Shown here in pieces: positions 20,653 to 31,300 of a stretch of 64,000 bases of DNA (within the stretch, counting starts at the first letter, position 1; every line of letters starts with the position of its first letter). A model generated the notes under the pieces. That model saw nothing but the letters and a program-made list of their open reading frames with translations, was not told the origin of the DNA and did no database searches. Both the position numbers and the translations under genes were made by a program. The DNA is from Afifella marina DSM 2698 (GTDB lineage Bacteria > Pseudomonadota > Alphaproteobacteria > Rhizobiales > Afifellaceae), in contig NZ_FMVW01000003.1 in NCBI RefSeq assembly GCF_900102695.1, positions 248,001-312,000 of the forward strand, written 5' to 3'.

Positions 20653-21249
20653 ATGGTCCAAACGGGGACGCCTCTAGCGGAACGGATCGAAGACGAATTC
20701 CGCTTCTTCAAGACTTGGGCCCAACGCCCTTTGAAAATGGGGGCGGTTTCGCCGTCCAGTCGAGCCTTCGCCCGCATGATGATCAAGCACGGCCGGCCCG
20801 ACCCGGAGGGCTGGACATTGGAACTCGGGCCCGGCACCGGCGTCATCACCGAGGAGCTCATCCGCTCCGGCATTCCCCAGGAACGCCTCGTCTGCGTGGA
20901 GTTCGAGCAGCATTTCTATGAGCTGCTGAAGAAGCGCTTCCCGAGGGTCAATCTCATCCGCGGCGATGCTTTCGACCTTCAGAACACCCTCGGCGAGTTC
21001 GCCGACACCAAGTTTTCCGCCGTCCTCTCCGGCGTTCCCGTGCTCCTCATTCCCGAAGAGAAGCGGCGCCGTTTCATCGAAGACTGCCTGTCGCGCGTGC
21101 GCCCCGGCGGAAACCTGACGCAGCTTTCTTACTCCTTCACCTCGCCGCAGAAATCCGTGCCCGGCTCCTTCACGGTGGAGAAGTCGCCGTGGGTCGCCTT
21201 CAACCTACCTCCCGGGCGCGTCTGGATCTTCGAAAAAGAGGCTGCCTGA
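20653..21249 (+). CDS. pmtA: Phospholipid N-methyltransferase (PmtA-like)
   Basis: A roughly 198-residue SAM-dependent methyltransferase. LELGPGTGVITEELI is motif I, followed by VCVEFEQHFYELL and the LIRGDAFDL box. SGVPVLLIPEEKRRRFI and QLSYSF match rhizobial PmtA, which methylates phosphatidylethanolamine stepwise to phosphatidylcholine. The basic, amphipathic N-terminus fits membrane association. The location just after dnaJ is also seen in rhizobia. The start is uncertain: ATG at 20653 has AAAGG 7 nt upstream, while ATG at 20638 lacks a ribosome site. Substrate specificity cannot be proved from sequence. Confidence 0.82.
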   Translation: MVQTGTPLAERIEDEFRFFKTWAQRPLKMGAVSPSSRAFARMMIKHGRPDPEGWTLELGPGTGVITEELIRSGIPQERLVCVEFEQHFYELLKKRFPRVNLIRGDAFDLQNTLGEFADTKFSAVLSGVPVLLIPEEKRRRFIEDCLSRVRPGGNLTQLSYSFTSPQKSVPGSFTVEKSPWVAFNLPPGRVWIFEKEAA

Positions 21250-21827
21250 TGGCCATTCGGGTGCTGGTGCTGCCGGGCTCGCTCAGCTCCGGTTCACTCA
21301 ACACCCGGCTTGCCGCAGCCGCCACCAAGACGCTCGCCCTTCGCGGCGCGGAGGTGACGCGGGTATCGCTCGGCGATTACCCTTTGCCGTTCTACGAGGG
21401 CGATGTGGACTTGCGGGGTGGCGTCCCGGAGAAAGCCCGCGCCCTTGCCAGGCAATTGCGGGCGCACGATGCCGTCTTGATCGTAAGCCCGGAAGACAAT
21501 GCGGGCATCCCGGCCGTGTTGAAAAATGCCATCGACTGGATGGGCCGGGAGGACGTGAAGTCCTTCCGCGACCGCGTCTTCGCACTCGCATCGGCGTCGA
21601 GCGACCCGTTCGGCGGTCTTTGCGGGCTCCTCGCCCTGCGGCAGGTGCTCGAGGCGAGCGCGCTCGGCGCTCTCGTGATCCCCGAGCATTTTCTTCTGCC
21701 GGACGCCGAGAACGCCTTCGACGAGCGCGAGGAGCTGAAGGATCGTACGGCATCGCGGCGCCTCGACGGCGTACTTCAGGCGTTGATGCAGCGTGGCGCC
21801 GCTCTCAAGCTCGCCCGTGAAAGCTGA
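21249..21827 (+). CDS. NADPH-dependent FMN reductase-family flavoprotein
   Basis: A 192-residue flavodoxin-like quinone/azo/chromate reductase family member. The FMN phosphate loop is [16 protein letters not shown] at the N-terminus, and the second signature is [21 protein letters not shown], close to the family's PxYNxSxPGxLKNAIDW. The ATG overlaps the pmtA stop (TGATG), so the two genes are translationally coupled. The physiological substrate is not evident; a link with pmtA is positional only. Confidence 0.85.
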   Translation: MAIRVLVLPGSLSSGSLNTRLAAAATKTLALRGAEVTRVSLGDYPLPFYEGDVDLRGGVPEKARALARQLRAHDAVLIVSPEDNAGIPAVLKNAIDWMGREDVKSFRDRVFALASASSDPFGGLCGLLALRQVLEASALGALVIPEHFLLPDAENAFDEREELKDRTASRRLDGVLQALMQRGAALKLARES

Positions 21828-22081
21828 ACTGGGGTTCGCCCGATGCAAGGCTCGGCAAGTTTTGCGGGACCTTCGCAGGCGTCGAGACTGCGCCGCGAAA
21901 AGCCCGTATCTGCTGCCGTTTTCGTATCGGGGCAGGCTCCGCCAGCTTTTGCGAGACAGCCCCACGCAGGTTCCCTATCGTCAACTGGCGGTCGAGAGGC
22001 GGAGCGCCTGCGACTTGCTGGCCTCTGCCCACCATGGTAACCGCGCGCCAAGCAACTGATCTTCCACAATCCGAGAACCGC

Positions 22082-23482
22082 ATGTCCCAGAACGAAGATT
22101 TCATCGTCAAAGATCTTTCGCTGGCCGATTGGGGCCGCAAAGAAATCGAAATCGCCGAGACCGAAATGCCGGGCCTCATGGCGCTTCGCGAGGAGTTTGG
22201 CGAATCGAAGCCCCTCAAGGGAGCACGCATCGCCGGCTCGCTGCATATGACGATCCAGACGGCGGTCCTCATCGAGACGCTGGTCGCACTCGGCGCCGAA
22301 GTGCGCTGGGCCTCGTGCAACATCTACTCGACGCAGGACCACGCAGCCGCCGCCATCGCGGCGGCCGGCATTCCGGTCTATGCGATCAAGGGCGAGACGC
22401 TTCCCGAATATTGGGATTACGCCGACCGCATCTTCGAATGGCCGAACGGCGAAACCGCCAACATGATCCTCGACGACGGCGGCGATGCGACGTTGCTCGT
22501 CCTCCTCGGCGCCCGCGCCAAGGACGATCCGTCCCTCATCTCCGATCCTCAGAACGAAGAGGAAGAGGCGCTCTATGCCGTGATCAAGCGCCGGCTGGAG
22601 AAGGACCCCGAATGGTTCGTGAAGGTGCGGAGCGCCATCCGCGGCGTCTCGGAAGAGACCACGACGGGCGTCATGCGCCTCTACGACCTGCAGCGCAAAG
22701 GCCTCCTTCCCTTCCCGGCCTTCAACGTCAACGACAGCGTGACGAAGTCGAAGTTCGACAACAAATACGGTTGCCGTGAATCGCTCGTCGACGGCATCCG
22801 TCGCGCCACCGACGTGATGATGGCCGGCAAGGTCGCTCTCGTCTGCGGTTACGGCGATGTCGGCAAGGGCTCGGCCCAGTCCCTCCGTGGCGCCGGCGCC
22901 CGGGTGAAGGTCACGGAAGTCGATCCGATCTGCGCCCTGCAGGCGGCTATGGACGGCTTTGAGGTCGTCACGCTCGACGAGGCGGCCCCGGAGGCCGACA
23001 TCTTCGTCACCGCCACCGGCAACAAGGACGTCATCACGCTCGACCATATGCGCGCCATGAAGGACATGGCGATCGTCGGCAATATCGGTCACTTCGACAA
23101 CGAAATTCAGGTCAGCGCACTGCGCAACCTGACATGGACCAATATCAAGCCGCAGGTCGACATGATCGAGTTCCCGGACGGCAAGCGGATGATCCTCTTG
23201 TCGCAGGGGCGTCTCCTCAATCTCGGCAACGCCACCGGCCATCCGAGCTTCGTCATGTCCGCCTCCTTCACCAATCAGGTGCTGGCGCAAATCGAATTGT
23301 GGACGAAGTCGGATAAGTACGAGAACCAGGTCTACGTGCTGCCCAAGCATCTCGACGAAAAGGTTGCTTCTCTGCACCTCAAGAAGCTCAACATCACGCT
23401 GACCAAGCTGCGGCCGGATCAGGCGGAATATATCGGCGTGTCGCCGGATGGGCCGTTCAAGGCCGACCATTACCGCTACTGA
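22082..23482 (+). CDS. ahcY: Adenosylhomocysteinase
   Basis: Hydrolyses S-adenosylhomocysteine to adenosine and homocysteine, removing the product inhibitor of methyltransferases. The 466-residue protein has [31 protein letters not shown], the NAD-binding [15 protein letters not shown], and the C-terminal KADHYRY. I start at [13 protein letters not shown] (22082); the frame is open 48 nt upstream but unconserved. The 254-nt upstream region shows GC-rich short inverted repeats but no convincing SAH riboswitch. It precedes divL, a conserved pairing in Rhizobiales. Confidence 0.97.
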   Translation: MSQNEDFIVKDLSLADWGRKEIEIAETEMPGLMALREEFGESKPLKGARIAGSLHMTIQTAVLIETLVALGAEVRWASCNIYSTQDHAAAAIAAAGIPVYAIKGETLPEYWDYADRIFEWPNGETANMILDDGGDATLLVLLGARAKDDPSLISDPQNEEEEALYAVIKRRLEKDPEWFVKVRSAIRGVSEETTTGVMRLYDLQRKGLLPFPAFNVNDSVTKSKFDNKYGCRESLVDGIRRATDVMMAGKVALVCGYGDVGKGSAQSLRGAGARVKVTEVDPICALQAAMDGFEVVTLDEAAPEADIFVTATGNKDVITLDHMRAMKDMAIVGNIGHFDNEIQVSALRNLTWTNIKPQVDMIEFPDGKRMILLSQGRLLNLGNATGHPSFVMSASFTNQVLAQIELWTKSDKYENQVYVLPKHLDEKVASLHLKKLNITLTKLRPDQAEYIGVSPDGPFKADHYRY

Positions 23483-23505
23483 TCCGTTTCAACGAAGCGC
23501 TTCAT

Positions 23506-23546
23506 CGGGCCGGTCGCTCCCCAGCGGCCGGCCCGATTGTTTTATT
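23506..23546 (+). terminator. Rho-independent terminator after ahcY
   Basis: A 15-bp stem (23506-23520 with 23525-23539, one G-T pair) around a CCCC loop is followed by TGTTTTATT. It separates ahcY from divL transcriptionally, at least in part. Confidence 0.9.
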
Positions 23547-23600
23547 AACTCGCGGTAACCTTTTCGACTTTCGGCGAAGCGGGTAAGGTACGATTCGGGT

Positions 23601-26123
23601 GTGAATGCCGGGGCGGTCACCCGGTATCAAGCAGACGTGGCGGAGACGATATTGAACCGGCAGGCCCGGCACAGAGCGATTCGAGCTTCGGGCAGGCTCA
23701 TCCCCGGCGTCGCGACCGCCGCCCTGTTCGCCTTTTCCGCCGATAGTGCGTTCGCCCAACCGCTTTTCGGAGAAGGAACGGGTTTTTCCCAGATTCTCTG
23801 GCTCGCCATTACGGCGGGCTTCGCCGGTGCCGCCGCGATTGCGCTATCGCTCCTGTTGCGGCGCGACCGCGACAACGGCCTTGCCGCCGCGCAGCAGCAA
23901 ATCGCCCGGCTCAAGCAGGCGCTCGATCGCTCCGAAGCGCTTCTTGCCAGCGACGACCAGAAAACCCTGTGCTGGAGCCGGCCCGACGCGGCCGCAGACG
24001 TTCATGGCACGTTGCCGGAGCATGTCGGCGCGCCGACCTCCGGAGAGCTCTTCCTCGATTTCTTTTCCTGGCTCGAACCGCGCAGCGCCGAAGAGCTGCA
24101 ATGGGCTCTCGATCAGCTCTGGAAGACGGGCGAAGCCTTCCATCTCTCGCTGCGCACTCAGACCGACTGCTTTTTGGAGGCGAACGGGCGCACCAGCGGC
24201 CCCCGCGTCATTTTGCGCCTGCGCGAGCTGACCGGCGAACGCCGCTCGTTCGCGGAGTTGAAAGAACAGGCGGGCGTCGTCATCGCCGAAATGACGGCGC
24301 TGCGCAGCCTCGCCGAAGCGCTGCCTTTCCCGCTGTGGCGCCGCAATCAGCACGGCCGGCTCAGCTGGGCGAATTCCGCCTATGTTCAGGCCGTGGGCGC
24401 GTCCGATCTCACCATGGTGACGACGCGTGGCACGGAATTGCTGGAGCCGGCGACGCGCGGCGCCGTGCGCGAGGCGCACCGCGACGGTGCCCATTTCCAT
24501 TCGGTTGCCCCGGTCGACATTGCCGGGGCCGAAAAGCAGATGGAAATCTTCGACATCAAGGTCGAGAACGGCACGATCGGTCTTGCCATCGACGTGACCG
24601 AAGTCGAGACCGCGCGCCAGGAGCTCAAACAGAATATCGAGGTCAACTCCCGGCTCCTCGACCAGCTTTCGACGGCCATCGCGGTGTTCGACGGCGAGGC
24701 GCGGCTGCAATTCGCCAATGCCGCCTTCCGGGCTTTGTGGGATCTGCCGGCGCGCTTTCTTGCAACCGGGACCGAAGAGGGCGTCCTCCTCGACCAGATT
24801 CGGGCCGAGCGACGCCTGCCGGAACAGGCGAATTATCGCGAATGGCGGCGCCAGCATCTTGAGCATTACGCCGATCCGCAGCCGCGCGAGGAAATGTGGC
24901 ACCTGCCCGACCGGCGCTCCTTCCGTATGATCGCGACGCCCAACCAGCAGGGCGGCTTCACCTATATCTACGAGAACGTCACCGAGCGCCTGTCCCTGGA
25001 AAGCCGGGTCAACGCCCTGTCGCGCATGCAGGGAGAGACGCTCGACCACCTGACCGAGGCCGTCGGCGTCTTCGGCTCGGACGGGAGGCTCAGGCTCTAC
25101 AATCCCGTGCTCGCCGAGATGTGGCAGCTGTCACCGGACTTCCTTAAGGAAGAGCCGCATATCTCGACCCTCATCGGGCATTGGATGCTGTTCTTCCCCG
25201 AGCAGGGCGCCTGGACGAAGATCTCCAACGCCATCACGCGGATGGAGGCGGCCGAGAGCCTCGCGGGGCGGATGGAACGGCGCAACGGCTCCATCATCGA
25301 ATATTCCACCGTCCCGTTGCCGCAGGGCATGACGCTGCTCACCTTCGCCGACGTGACGGAGAAGGCGGAGGCGCATCGCTTCCTGGAGGAACGCAACAGG
25401 CTGCTTGAGGAGACGGACCGGCTGAAATCCGATTTCATCCAGCACGTCTCCTACGAGCTGCGCTCGCCGCTCACATCCATCATCGGCTTCGCGCAGATCC
25501 TGGCCGCCGGCGCCGCGGGCGAGCTCAACGCTCAGCAGCGCGAATATATGGACCACATCGCGCAATCCTCAGATTCGCTCCTCGTCCTCATCAACAACAT
25601 CCTCGATCTCGCCACCGTCGATGCGGGCATCATGGAGCTCGAGATCGACGAGGTGGATATCAGCGAAGTCGTGCACGGTGCCGTCGTCGGCGTGCGCGAC
25701 CGCATCGAGGAGAAGGACATCGACCTGTTCATCCAGGCCGACGAGACGCTTGGGCATTTCCGCGCCGACGCATCGCGCGTGCGCCAGATCCTCTACAATC
25801 TTCTTTCCAACGCCATCAATTTCTCGCCGCCGGGAAGCCGCGTGGAAATCCGCGCGCAGCGCCAGGACGGTTCCGTCGTCTTCGTCGTGCGCGACCAGGG
25901 GCCAGGCATTCCGCCGGAGATCCGCGACGACGTCTTCGAACCCTTCGAGGGCACGGCACCTGAAGGCGGCCGGCGCGGCGCCGGCCTCGGCCTGTCGATC
26001 GTCAAGCGGCTCGTCGAACTGCATCAAGGCGACATCGCCATCGATTCCGAACCTGGCGAAGGCACTACGAGCTGGGTGCGCCTGCCTGCCGATATCAGCA
26101 AGGCTCAAGAAGCCGCCGAATGA
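23601..26123 (+). CDS. divL: DivL-type cell-cycle sensor with tyrosine H-box
   Basis: An 840-residue PAS-containing kinase-like protein. A weak hydrophobic stretch (33-52) and a membrane helix (about 64-86) are followed by several PAS-like segments, a DHp helix pair near 605-680 and a HATPase domain (NLLSNAINF, DQGPGIPPEIRDDVFEPF, GAGLGLSIVKRL). The usual phospho-acceptor His is Tyr618 in HVSYELRSPLTSIIGF. This substitution defines DivL, which in Caulobacter binds DivK~P and controls CckA and thus CtrA rather than acting as a normal His kinase. The start is a GTG at 23601 without a strong ribosome site. The stop overlaps the next gene. Confidence 0.9.
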   Translation: MNAGAVTRYQADVAETILNRQARHRAIRASGRLIPGVATAALFAFSADSAFAQPLFGEGTGFSQILWLAITAGFAGAAAIALSLLLRRDRDNGLAAAQQQIARLKQALDRSEALLASDDQKTLCWSRPDAAADVHGTLPEHVGAPTSGELFLDFFSWLEPRSAEELQWALDQLWKTGEAFHLSLRTQTDCFLEANGRTSGPRVILRLRELTGERRSFAELKEQAGVVIAEMTALRSLAEALPFPLWRRNQHGRLSWANSAYVQAVGASDLTMVTTRGTELLEPATRGAVREAHRDGAHFHSVAPVDIAGAEKQMEIFDIKVENGTIGLAIDVTEVETARQELKQNIEVNSRLLDQLSTAIAVFDGEARLQFANAAFRALWDLPARFLATGTEEGVLLDQIRAERRLPEQANYREWRRQHLEHYADPQPREEMWHLPDRRSFRMIATPNQQGGFTYIYENVTERLSLESRVNALSRMQGETLDHLTEAVGVFGSDGRLRLYNPVLAEMWQLSPDFLKEEPHISTLIGHWMLFFPEQGAWTKISNAITRMEAAESLAGRMERRNGSIIEYSTVPLPQGMTLLTFADVTEKAEAHRFLEERNRLLEETDRLKSDFIQHVSYELRSPLTSIIGFAQILAAGAAGELNAQQREYMDHIAQSSDSLLVLINNILDLATVDAGIMELEIDEVDISEVVHGAVVGVRDRIEEKDIDLFIQADETLGHFRADASRVRQILYNLLSNAINFSPPGSRVEIRAQRQDGSVVFVVRDQGPGIPPEIRDDVFEPFEGTAPEGGRRGAGLGLSIVKRLVELHQGDIAIDSEPGEGTTSWVRLPADISKAQEAAE

Positions 26124-27643
26124 CTGGCGGGGACGCGAGCGAGCTGACGGGGGCGGCGGCTGGGCCAGACTTCAGGCTGCACCTCCAAGACGAAGCGGCG
26201 ACGGACCGGCTCGCGGAAGATTTCGCGGCCGCTGCAAGACCCGGCGATCGCATCCTCCTTTCGGGCGATCTCGGCAGCGGCAAGACGAGTTTCGCGCGCG
26301 CCTTCATCCGCAGCCTGGCGGGCGATCCCTCCTTCGAAGTGCCGAGCCCGACCTTCCCGCTCCGCATCGATTATCCGTTCGCACGCTTTCCGGTCGTGCA
26401 TGCCGATCTTTACCGGCTGGGGGCCCCAGACGAGGCGGAGGAGATCGGGCTTTTCGACCTTGCAGACGACACCGTGCTTCTCGCCGAATGGCCTGAGCTC
26501 GGCGACCTTGCCTGGCCAGATGCCGCCACTCTCAGTTTTGCACTCGCAACCGAAGGACGCGACGTTGTGATCGCGGCCGGGGGCGACTGGGGCGAGCGGC
26601 TGACACGCAGCTTCGCGATCCGCCGATTTCTCGATCGCTCGGGACGAGCCGGCGCCACACGCAATCCGATCCTCGGCGATGCGTCCGGGCGCAGTTACGA
26701 GCGTATCGTAAACGGCGCCGAGGCGATCTTGATGAATGCGCCCGCCCGCCCCGAGGGACCGGCGGTGTGGCAGGGCAAGAGTTACGACGCGGTGGCGCAT
26801 CGGGCGCGCGATCTCTCAGCCTTCCTCAAGGTCGGTTCGCTGCTTGCTGAACGCGGCGTGCGGGTGCCGGAGGTCCTGGCGCAGGATGTGAGCGACGGGC
26901 TGCTTCTGGTGGAAGATTTCGGCAGCGAGGCGATCATCACCGCCGAACGGCGCCCGCTCATGGAGCGCTATGAAGCCTCGGTCGACCTTCTCCTGCGCCT
27001 GCATCTTTGCGAGAACTCCGCGGACGCTTCGCCATCTCGCAGTGCCGGCGCGCCCGATTTGCCGCCCTACGACACCGACGCGCTTCTCATCGAGACGGCC
27101 CTCTTCGCCGAGCATTTCGCCGGGCGCGAGGCGGGGCCGGAGATGAGCGAAGCGGCGCGCGATGAGTTTCTGGCGCTCTGGCGCACGCTCTTCGAAAGTC
27201 TTGCGGGCCGCGAGCAGGTGATCGTGCTGCGCGATTATCATTCGCCGAACATCATCTGGCGCAAAGAGGCCGACGGGACCGACCGGGTCGGCGTCATCGA
27301 TTTCCAGGACGCTCTGTTGGGCGATCCCGCCTATGATGTCGCATCGCTCGCACAGGATGTGCGCGTCGACATCGACGAGGCGGAGGAGGAGCTGCTCGTC
27401 GCGCGGTATATCCGAGGCCGCCGCGCCGCAGATCCCGCCTTCGACGAGGCGCCCTTCCGCGATGCCTATGCCATTCTCGGCGCACAACGTGCCACGAAAG
27501 TGCTCGGGGCCTTCGCGCGGCTTGCACACGAGGGCAAGCCGGCCTATCGCAGCCATATCCCGCGCATCCGCGCGCGGCTCCGTCGCAGCCTCGACAGGCC
27601 GGTTCTGTCGGAGCTTCGCCGGTGCTATGACCCCTATCTCTGA
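26120..27643 (+). CDS. TsaE-AmgK-type fusion: t6A ATPase plus sugar kinase
   Basis: A 507-residue two-domain protein. Residues 1 to about 155 are TsaE, the ATPase of the tRNA threonylcarbamoyladenosine machinery, with P-loop GDLGSGKT (49-56) and SPTFPL. From about 165 to the end is an aminoglycoside-phosphotransferase-fold kinase with the catalytic loop VLRDYHSPNIIW and metal site VIDFQDALLGDPAYD. The kinase half resembles AmgK, which phosphorylates N-acetylmuramate/GlcNAc at the anomeric position in cell-wall recycling. The ATG overlaps the divL stop, and murU follows by about 20 nt. This fusion is known in Rhizobiales annotations; the sugar specificity is inferred from the murU neighbour. 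Confidence 0.9.
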   Translation: MTGGDASELTGAAAGPDFRLHLQDEAATDRLAEDFAAAARPGDRILLSGDLGSGKTSFARAFIRSLAGDPSFEVPSPTFPLRIDYPFARFPVVHADLYRLGAPDEAEEIGLFDLADDTVLLAEWPELGDLAWPDAATLSFALATEGRDVVIAAGGDWGERLTRSFAIRRFLDRSGRAGATRNPILGDASGRSYERIVNGAEAILMNAPARPEGPAVWQGKSYDAVAHRARDLSAFLKVGSLLAERGVRVPEVLAQDVSDGLLLVEDFGSEAIITAERRPLMERYEASVDLLLRLHLCENSADASPSRSAGAPDLPPYDTDALLIETALFAEHFAGREAGPEMSEAARDEFLALWRTLFESLAGREQVIVLRDYHSPNIIWRKEADGTDRVGVIDFQDALLGDPAYDVASLAQDVRVDIDEAEEELLVARYIRGRRAADPAFDEAPFRDAYAILGAQRATKVLGAFARLAHEGKPAYRSHIPRIRARLRRSLDRPVLSELRRCYDPYL

Positions 27644-27663
27644 TCGTTTCGGAGTTGCCGCAC

Positions 27664-28383
27664 TTGGCCGTTCTCTCCACCGCCATGGTGCTGTCCGCTG
27701 GCTACGGCCGGCGTATGCGCCCGCTTTCCACCACCACGCCCAAACCTCTGATCGAGGTCGCGGGCAAGGCTCTCATCGACCATTGCCTTGACGGCCTCGC
27801 GGCCGCCGGCATCGAGAAGGCCGTCGTCAACGTCCATTACATGGCGGACCTCGTTGAGGCGCATCTCGGACGCCGGCGCGCGCCCAAGACCGTCGTCTCC
27901 GACGAACGCGCAAAGCTTCTCGATACGGGGGGCGGCTGCCTCAAGGCCCTGCCGCTTCTGGGCGAGGGCCCGTTTCTCCTGCGCAATTGCGATTCCTTCT
28001 GGCTCGAAGGCGTGCGCCCCAATCTCGATTGGCTGATCAGCGGCTGGAACGACGAGGAGATGGACGGGCTTCTCCTCCTCGCCTCGACCGTCGCCTCGGC
28101 CGGCTATTGGGGCACCGGCGATTTCATGCTCGGCAAGGACGGGCGCCTGACGCGCCGGGCCGAGCGGACGGTGGCGCCCTTTGCCTATGCGGGGGCTGCG
28201 ATCCTGTCGCCCCGGCTCTTCCGCGATCCGCCCGGAGAGGTCTTCTCTCTCAACGCGCTTTTCGATCGCGCCCTGGAAGAAGGCCGGCTTTTCGGCGTGC
28301 AGCTCGACGGTCTGTGGATCAACGTGGAAAACCCGGAGGCCGTCAAAGCCGCAGAAATGGCCATTCTGGAGAGCGCCGCCTGA
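27664..28383 (+). CDS. murU: MurU-type nucleotidyltransferase
   Basis: A roughly 239-residue sugar-1-phosphate nucleotidyltransferase. The signature is MVLSAGYGRRMRPLSTTTPK, with PLIEVAGKALIDHCLD, the metal-binding RNCDSFW and, near the C-terminus, WINVENPEAVKAAE. MurU makes UDP-MurNAc from MurNAc-1-phosphate, the step after AmgK, so the pair would form the recycling shortcut that bypasses MurA. The start is uncertain: GGAG at 27651-27654 favours the TTG at 27664; a TTG at 27655 and an ATG at 27685 are alternatives. Confidence 0.86.
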   Translation: MAVLSTAMVLSAGYGRRMRPLSTTTPKPLIEVAGKALIDHCLDGLAAAGIEKAVVNVHYMADLVEAHLGRRRAPKTVVSDERAKLLDTGGGCLKALPLLGEGPFLLRNCDSFWLEGVRPNLDWLISGWNDEEMDGLLLLASTVASAGYWGTGDFMLGKDGRLTRRAERTVAPFAYAGAAILSPRLFRDPPGEVFSLNALFDRALEEGRLFGVQLDGLWINVENPEAVKAAEMAILESAA

Positions 28384-28387
28384 ACCG

Positions 28388-31300
28388 ATGACGACAAACG
28401 CCGGCAAGCAGGACCGACCACACGTTTACACACTGCCTGCCGGTGTCGCCTTTCTCGATGAGCTGGTGGAGGCGCTCTATGACGGGCGTCTTCCCGGTGC
28501 CGGGCGTTTCGACGATCCGCTGGCGCTCGCGGATCTCACGCTTTATCTGCCGACGCGCCGCGCCGCCCGCGCCATCCGCGGCAGCTTTCTCGCCCGCAGC
28601 CGCGCCGGCATCATTCTACCGAAGATCCGCACGCTCGGCGATCTTGACGAAGACGAGCCGCTCAGCGCGCTCGATGGGCTCGATGCGGAGGATTTGTCCC
28701 GACCGGTGATGGCACCGCTTTCCCGGCAATTGATTCTGACGCGGCTCGTGCTCGGCTGGTCGGGCGCGATCGCGCGGCAGAAGGCGGGTCTCGGCGACGA
28801 GCCGTCGCTCATCCCGGCATCGCCCGCCGATGCGGCGCGCCTCGCCGCCTCACTCGCAACCCTTCTCGACGATGTCGGCCTTGCGCCGGAGCGCTGGCAG
28901 GCGCTCGGCCAACTCGCGCCCGACGATCTCGCCCGCTACTGGCAGATCACCCAGGAATTCCTGAAGATCATCTCGGAAGCCTGGCCTGCTATCTTGGTCG
29001 AGCGCGGCCTCGCCGATCCGGGCGCGCAGCGCGACCTGCTTCTGCGGGCAGAGGCGCACCGTCTCGCCGAGCGGGGATCGAATGGCCCAGTGATTGCAGC
29101 CGGCTCCACCGGCTCGGTGCCGGCAACGGCGGAGCTCCTTGCCGTCATCGCCCGCCTGCCGAACGGCGCCGTCGTACTGCCGGGTCTCGATCAGGATCTC
29201 GATGCGGCCGGATGGGAGGCGATCGGCGATGCGCGCAACGACCCCGCCGATGCCGGTCATCCGCAATTCGGGCTGAAGAAGCTGCTCAAAAGCCTAGGCT
29301 GCGTGCGCGAGGAGGTCATCCCGCTCGCATCCGCCCCCGTTGGCCTCAGCCGGCGTATGCGCTTCGTTTCGGACGCGCTCCGGCCGGCCGCCACCACCGA
29401 TATCTGGGCAGAGACGGTGCCTGCAGCTGAGGCTCTCGCTGACGCGCTCGACCACGTCGCGCTGATCGAGGCCGCCGAAGAGCGAGAGGAGGCCTTGGCG
29501 GCTGCGCTCGTCCTGCGCCGGGCCGTGGAAGAGGGGCAAACCGCCGCCCTCATCACGCCAGACAGGGCACTCGCCCGCCGCGTCTCTGCCATGCTGGAAC
29601 GCTGGCAGATCCGCGTCGACGATTCCGGCGGCATGCCGCTGTCGCTGACACCGCCCGGCATCCTGGCGCGGCTCATCGCGGAGGTGGCCTGGCGCGGTGC
29701 AGCCGCGATCCCGCTTCTCGCACTTCTCAAACACCCGCTCGCTCGCTTCGGCTGGCCGGCAGGGCGCGTGCGACACGCCGCCCGTGTCCTGGAACGTGCC
29801 GTGCTGCGCGGCCCCGTCCTTGCCGAAGGTCTGGCGCCGCTTCAGCGCACCTTCCACAAACGCCGTGCCGAGTGGCTGGCGAAGGAGGCACGAAGCGCGG
29901 CCCTCAACGGGCTCGAAGAGCGCGATTGGGACGAAGCGGAGGCACTTTTAGGCGAGCTCCTGGCTGCGCTTCAGCCCATGCTGGACGTGCCGAGAGAGGC
30001 GCCCTTCTCCACACTCCTCGAGGCGCATGTGGCGGCACTCTCAGCCATCGCACGCGACGAGGAGAGCGGCCCTGGCGAGCTGTGGCAGGACGAGGCGGGC
30101 GAGGGCATGGCCGCGCGCCTCGACGCGCTCACGGAGGCGGCGCCCGAGGGTCCGGAGCTTTTCTGCGGCGATTATCCGGCACTTTTCGAGGCGTTGATTG
30201 CCGATGTCCGGGTGCGCCGGCGTGGCGGCAACGATCCGCGCGTGCACATCTGGGGTGCGCTCGAAGCCCGTTTGCAAAATGTCGACGTCGCCATTCTCGG
30301 GGGGCTCAACGAGGGCGTCTGGCCGCGGCCTTCGCAGAGCGATCCATTTCTCTCTCGGCTGATGGCGGCCTCGATCGGGCTCGATCCGCCGGAGCGTCGG
30401 CTCGGCCTTTCCGCCCACGATTTCTATCAAGCGCTCGGGCATCCACAGCTCTATCTCAGTCGCTCGCTGCGGCAGGGTGCCGAACCGATGGTGCCGTCGC
30501 GCTGGCTGCAACGGTTGACCGCTCGTGCGGGCGAGGGCGCAACAGACGCATTGCGGGCACGCGGCGACGAGATTTTGGGCATGACCCGTCTTATCGATCG
30601 GCCGGAGACGAGTATTTCGCTCGCCGCCCCGGAGCCGCGGCCGCCGCTCACCGCCCGCCCCAAACGGCTTTCCGTCACGCGCATCGAAACGCTCATTCGC
30701 GATCCTTATGCGATCTACGCGCAATATGTGCTGGGCCTCTCCGCCTTCGAGGAGATCGCCTCGCCCGCCGGCGCGGCTGAGCGCGGCATGCTGATCCACG
30801 ACATTTTGGAGAGATTCATCAAAGAGCGCCCCGCCGGCCCTTATGACGAAGCGGCGAAGACGCACCTTGCCGAGGCGGGCAGCGCAGCTTTTGCGGCCTA
30901 CGAGGATTGGCCGGAAGTGGCGGCACTGTGGTGGCCGCGCTTTCAACGCATCGCCGATTGGTTCCTCGCCCAGGAGCGCGGCCGCATGGAGGTCCAGAAA
31001 CGGCATGTGGAAGCGACGGGCGACTGGGCCCTCAGCCCGGAATTCCGCCTGACGGGTCGGGCCGACCGCATCGATCTTCTGGACGACGGGCGGCTTGCCA
31101 TCATCGACTACAAGACCGGCACGCCGCCAAGTGCCAAGGCGGTCCTATCGATCAGCCCGCAATTGCCGCTCGAGGCGCTGATGGCGCGGCGCGGCGCCTT
31201 CAAAGACACGCCGTCCGGCGAAACCGCCGAACTCCTCTATTACCATCTCTCCGGCCGTGGCGAAGGCGGGCAGGTGCACGCGCGCGGCTTCCGCAAGCCG

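Noticed and set aside
21828-22081. Possible SAH riboswitch upstream of ahcY
   Set aside because: A stretch near 21995 (GAGGCGGAGCGCCTGCGAC) faintly resembles the SAH element, but the spacing is wrong and the rest of the core is missing.
21776-23470. A 564-codon open frame antisense to ahcY
   Set aside because: Same reason: it mirrors the codon usage of ahcY, has no family resemblance and no ribosome site.
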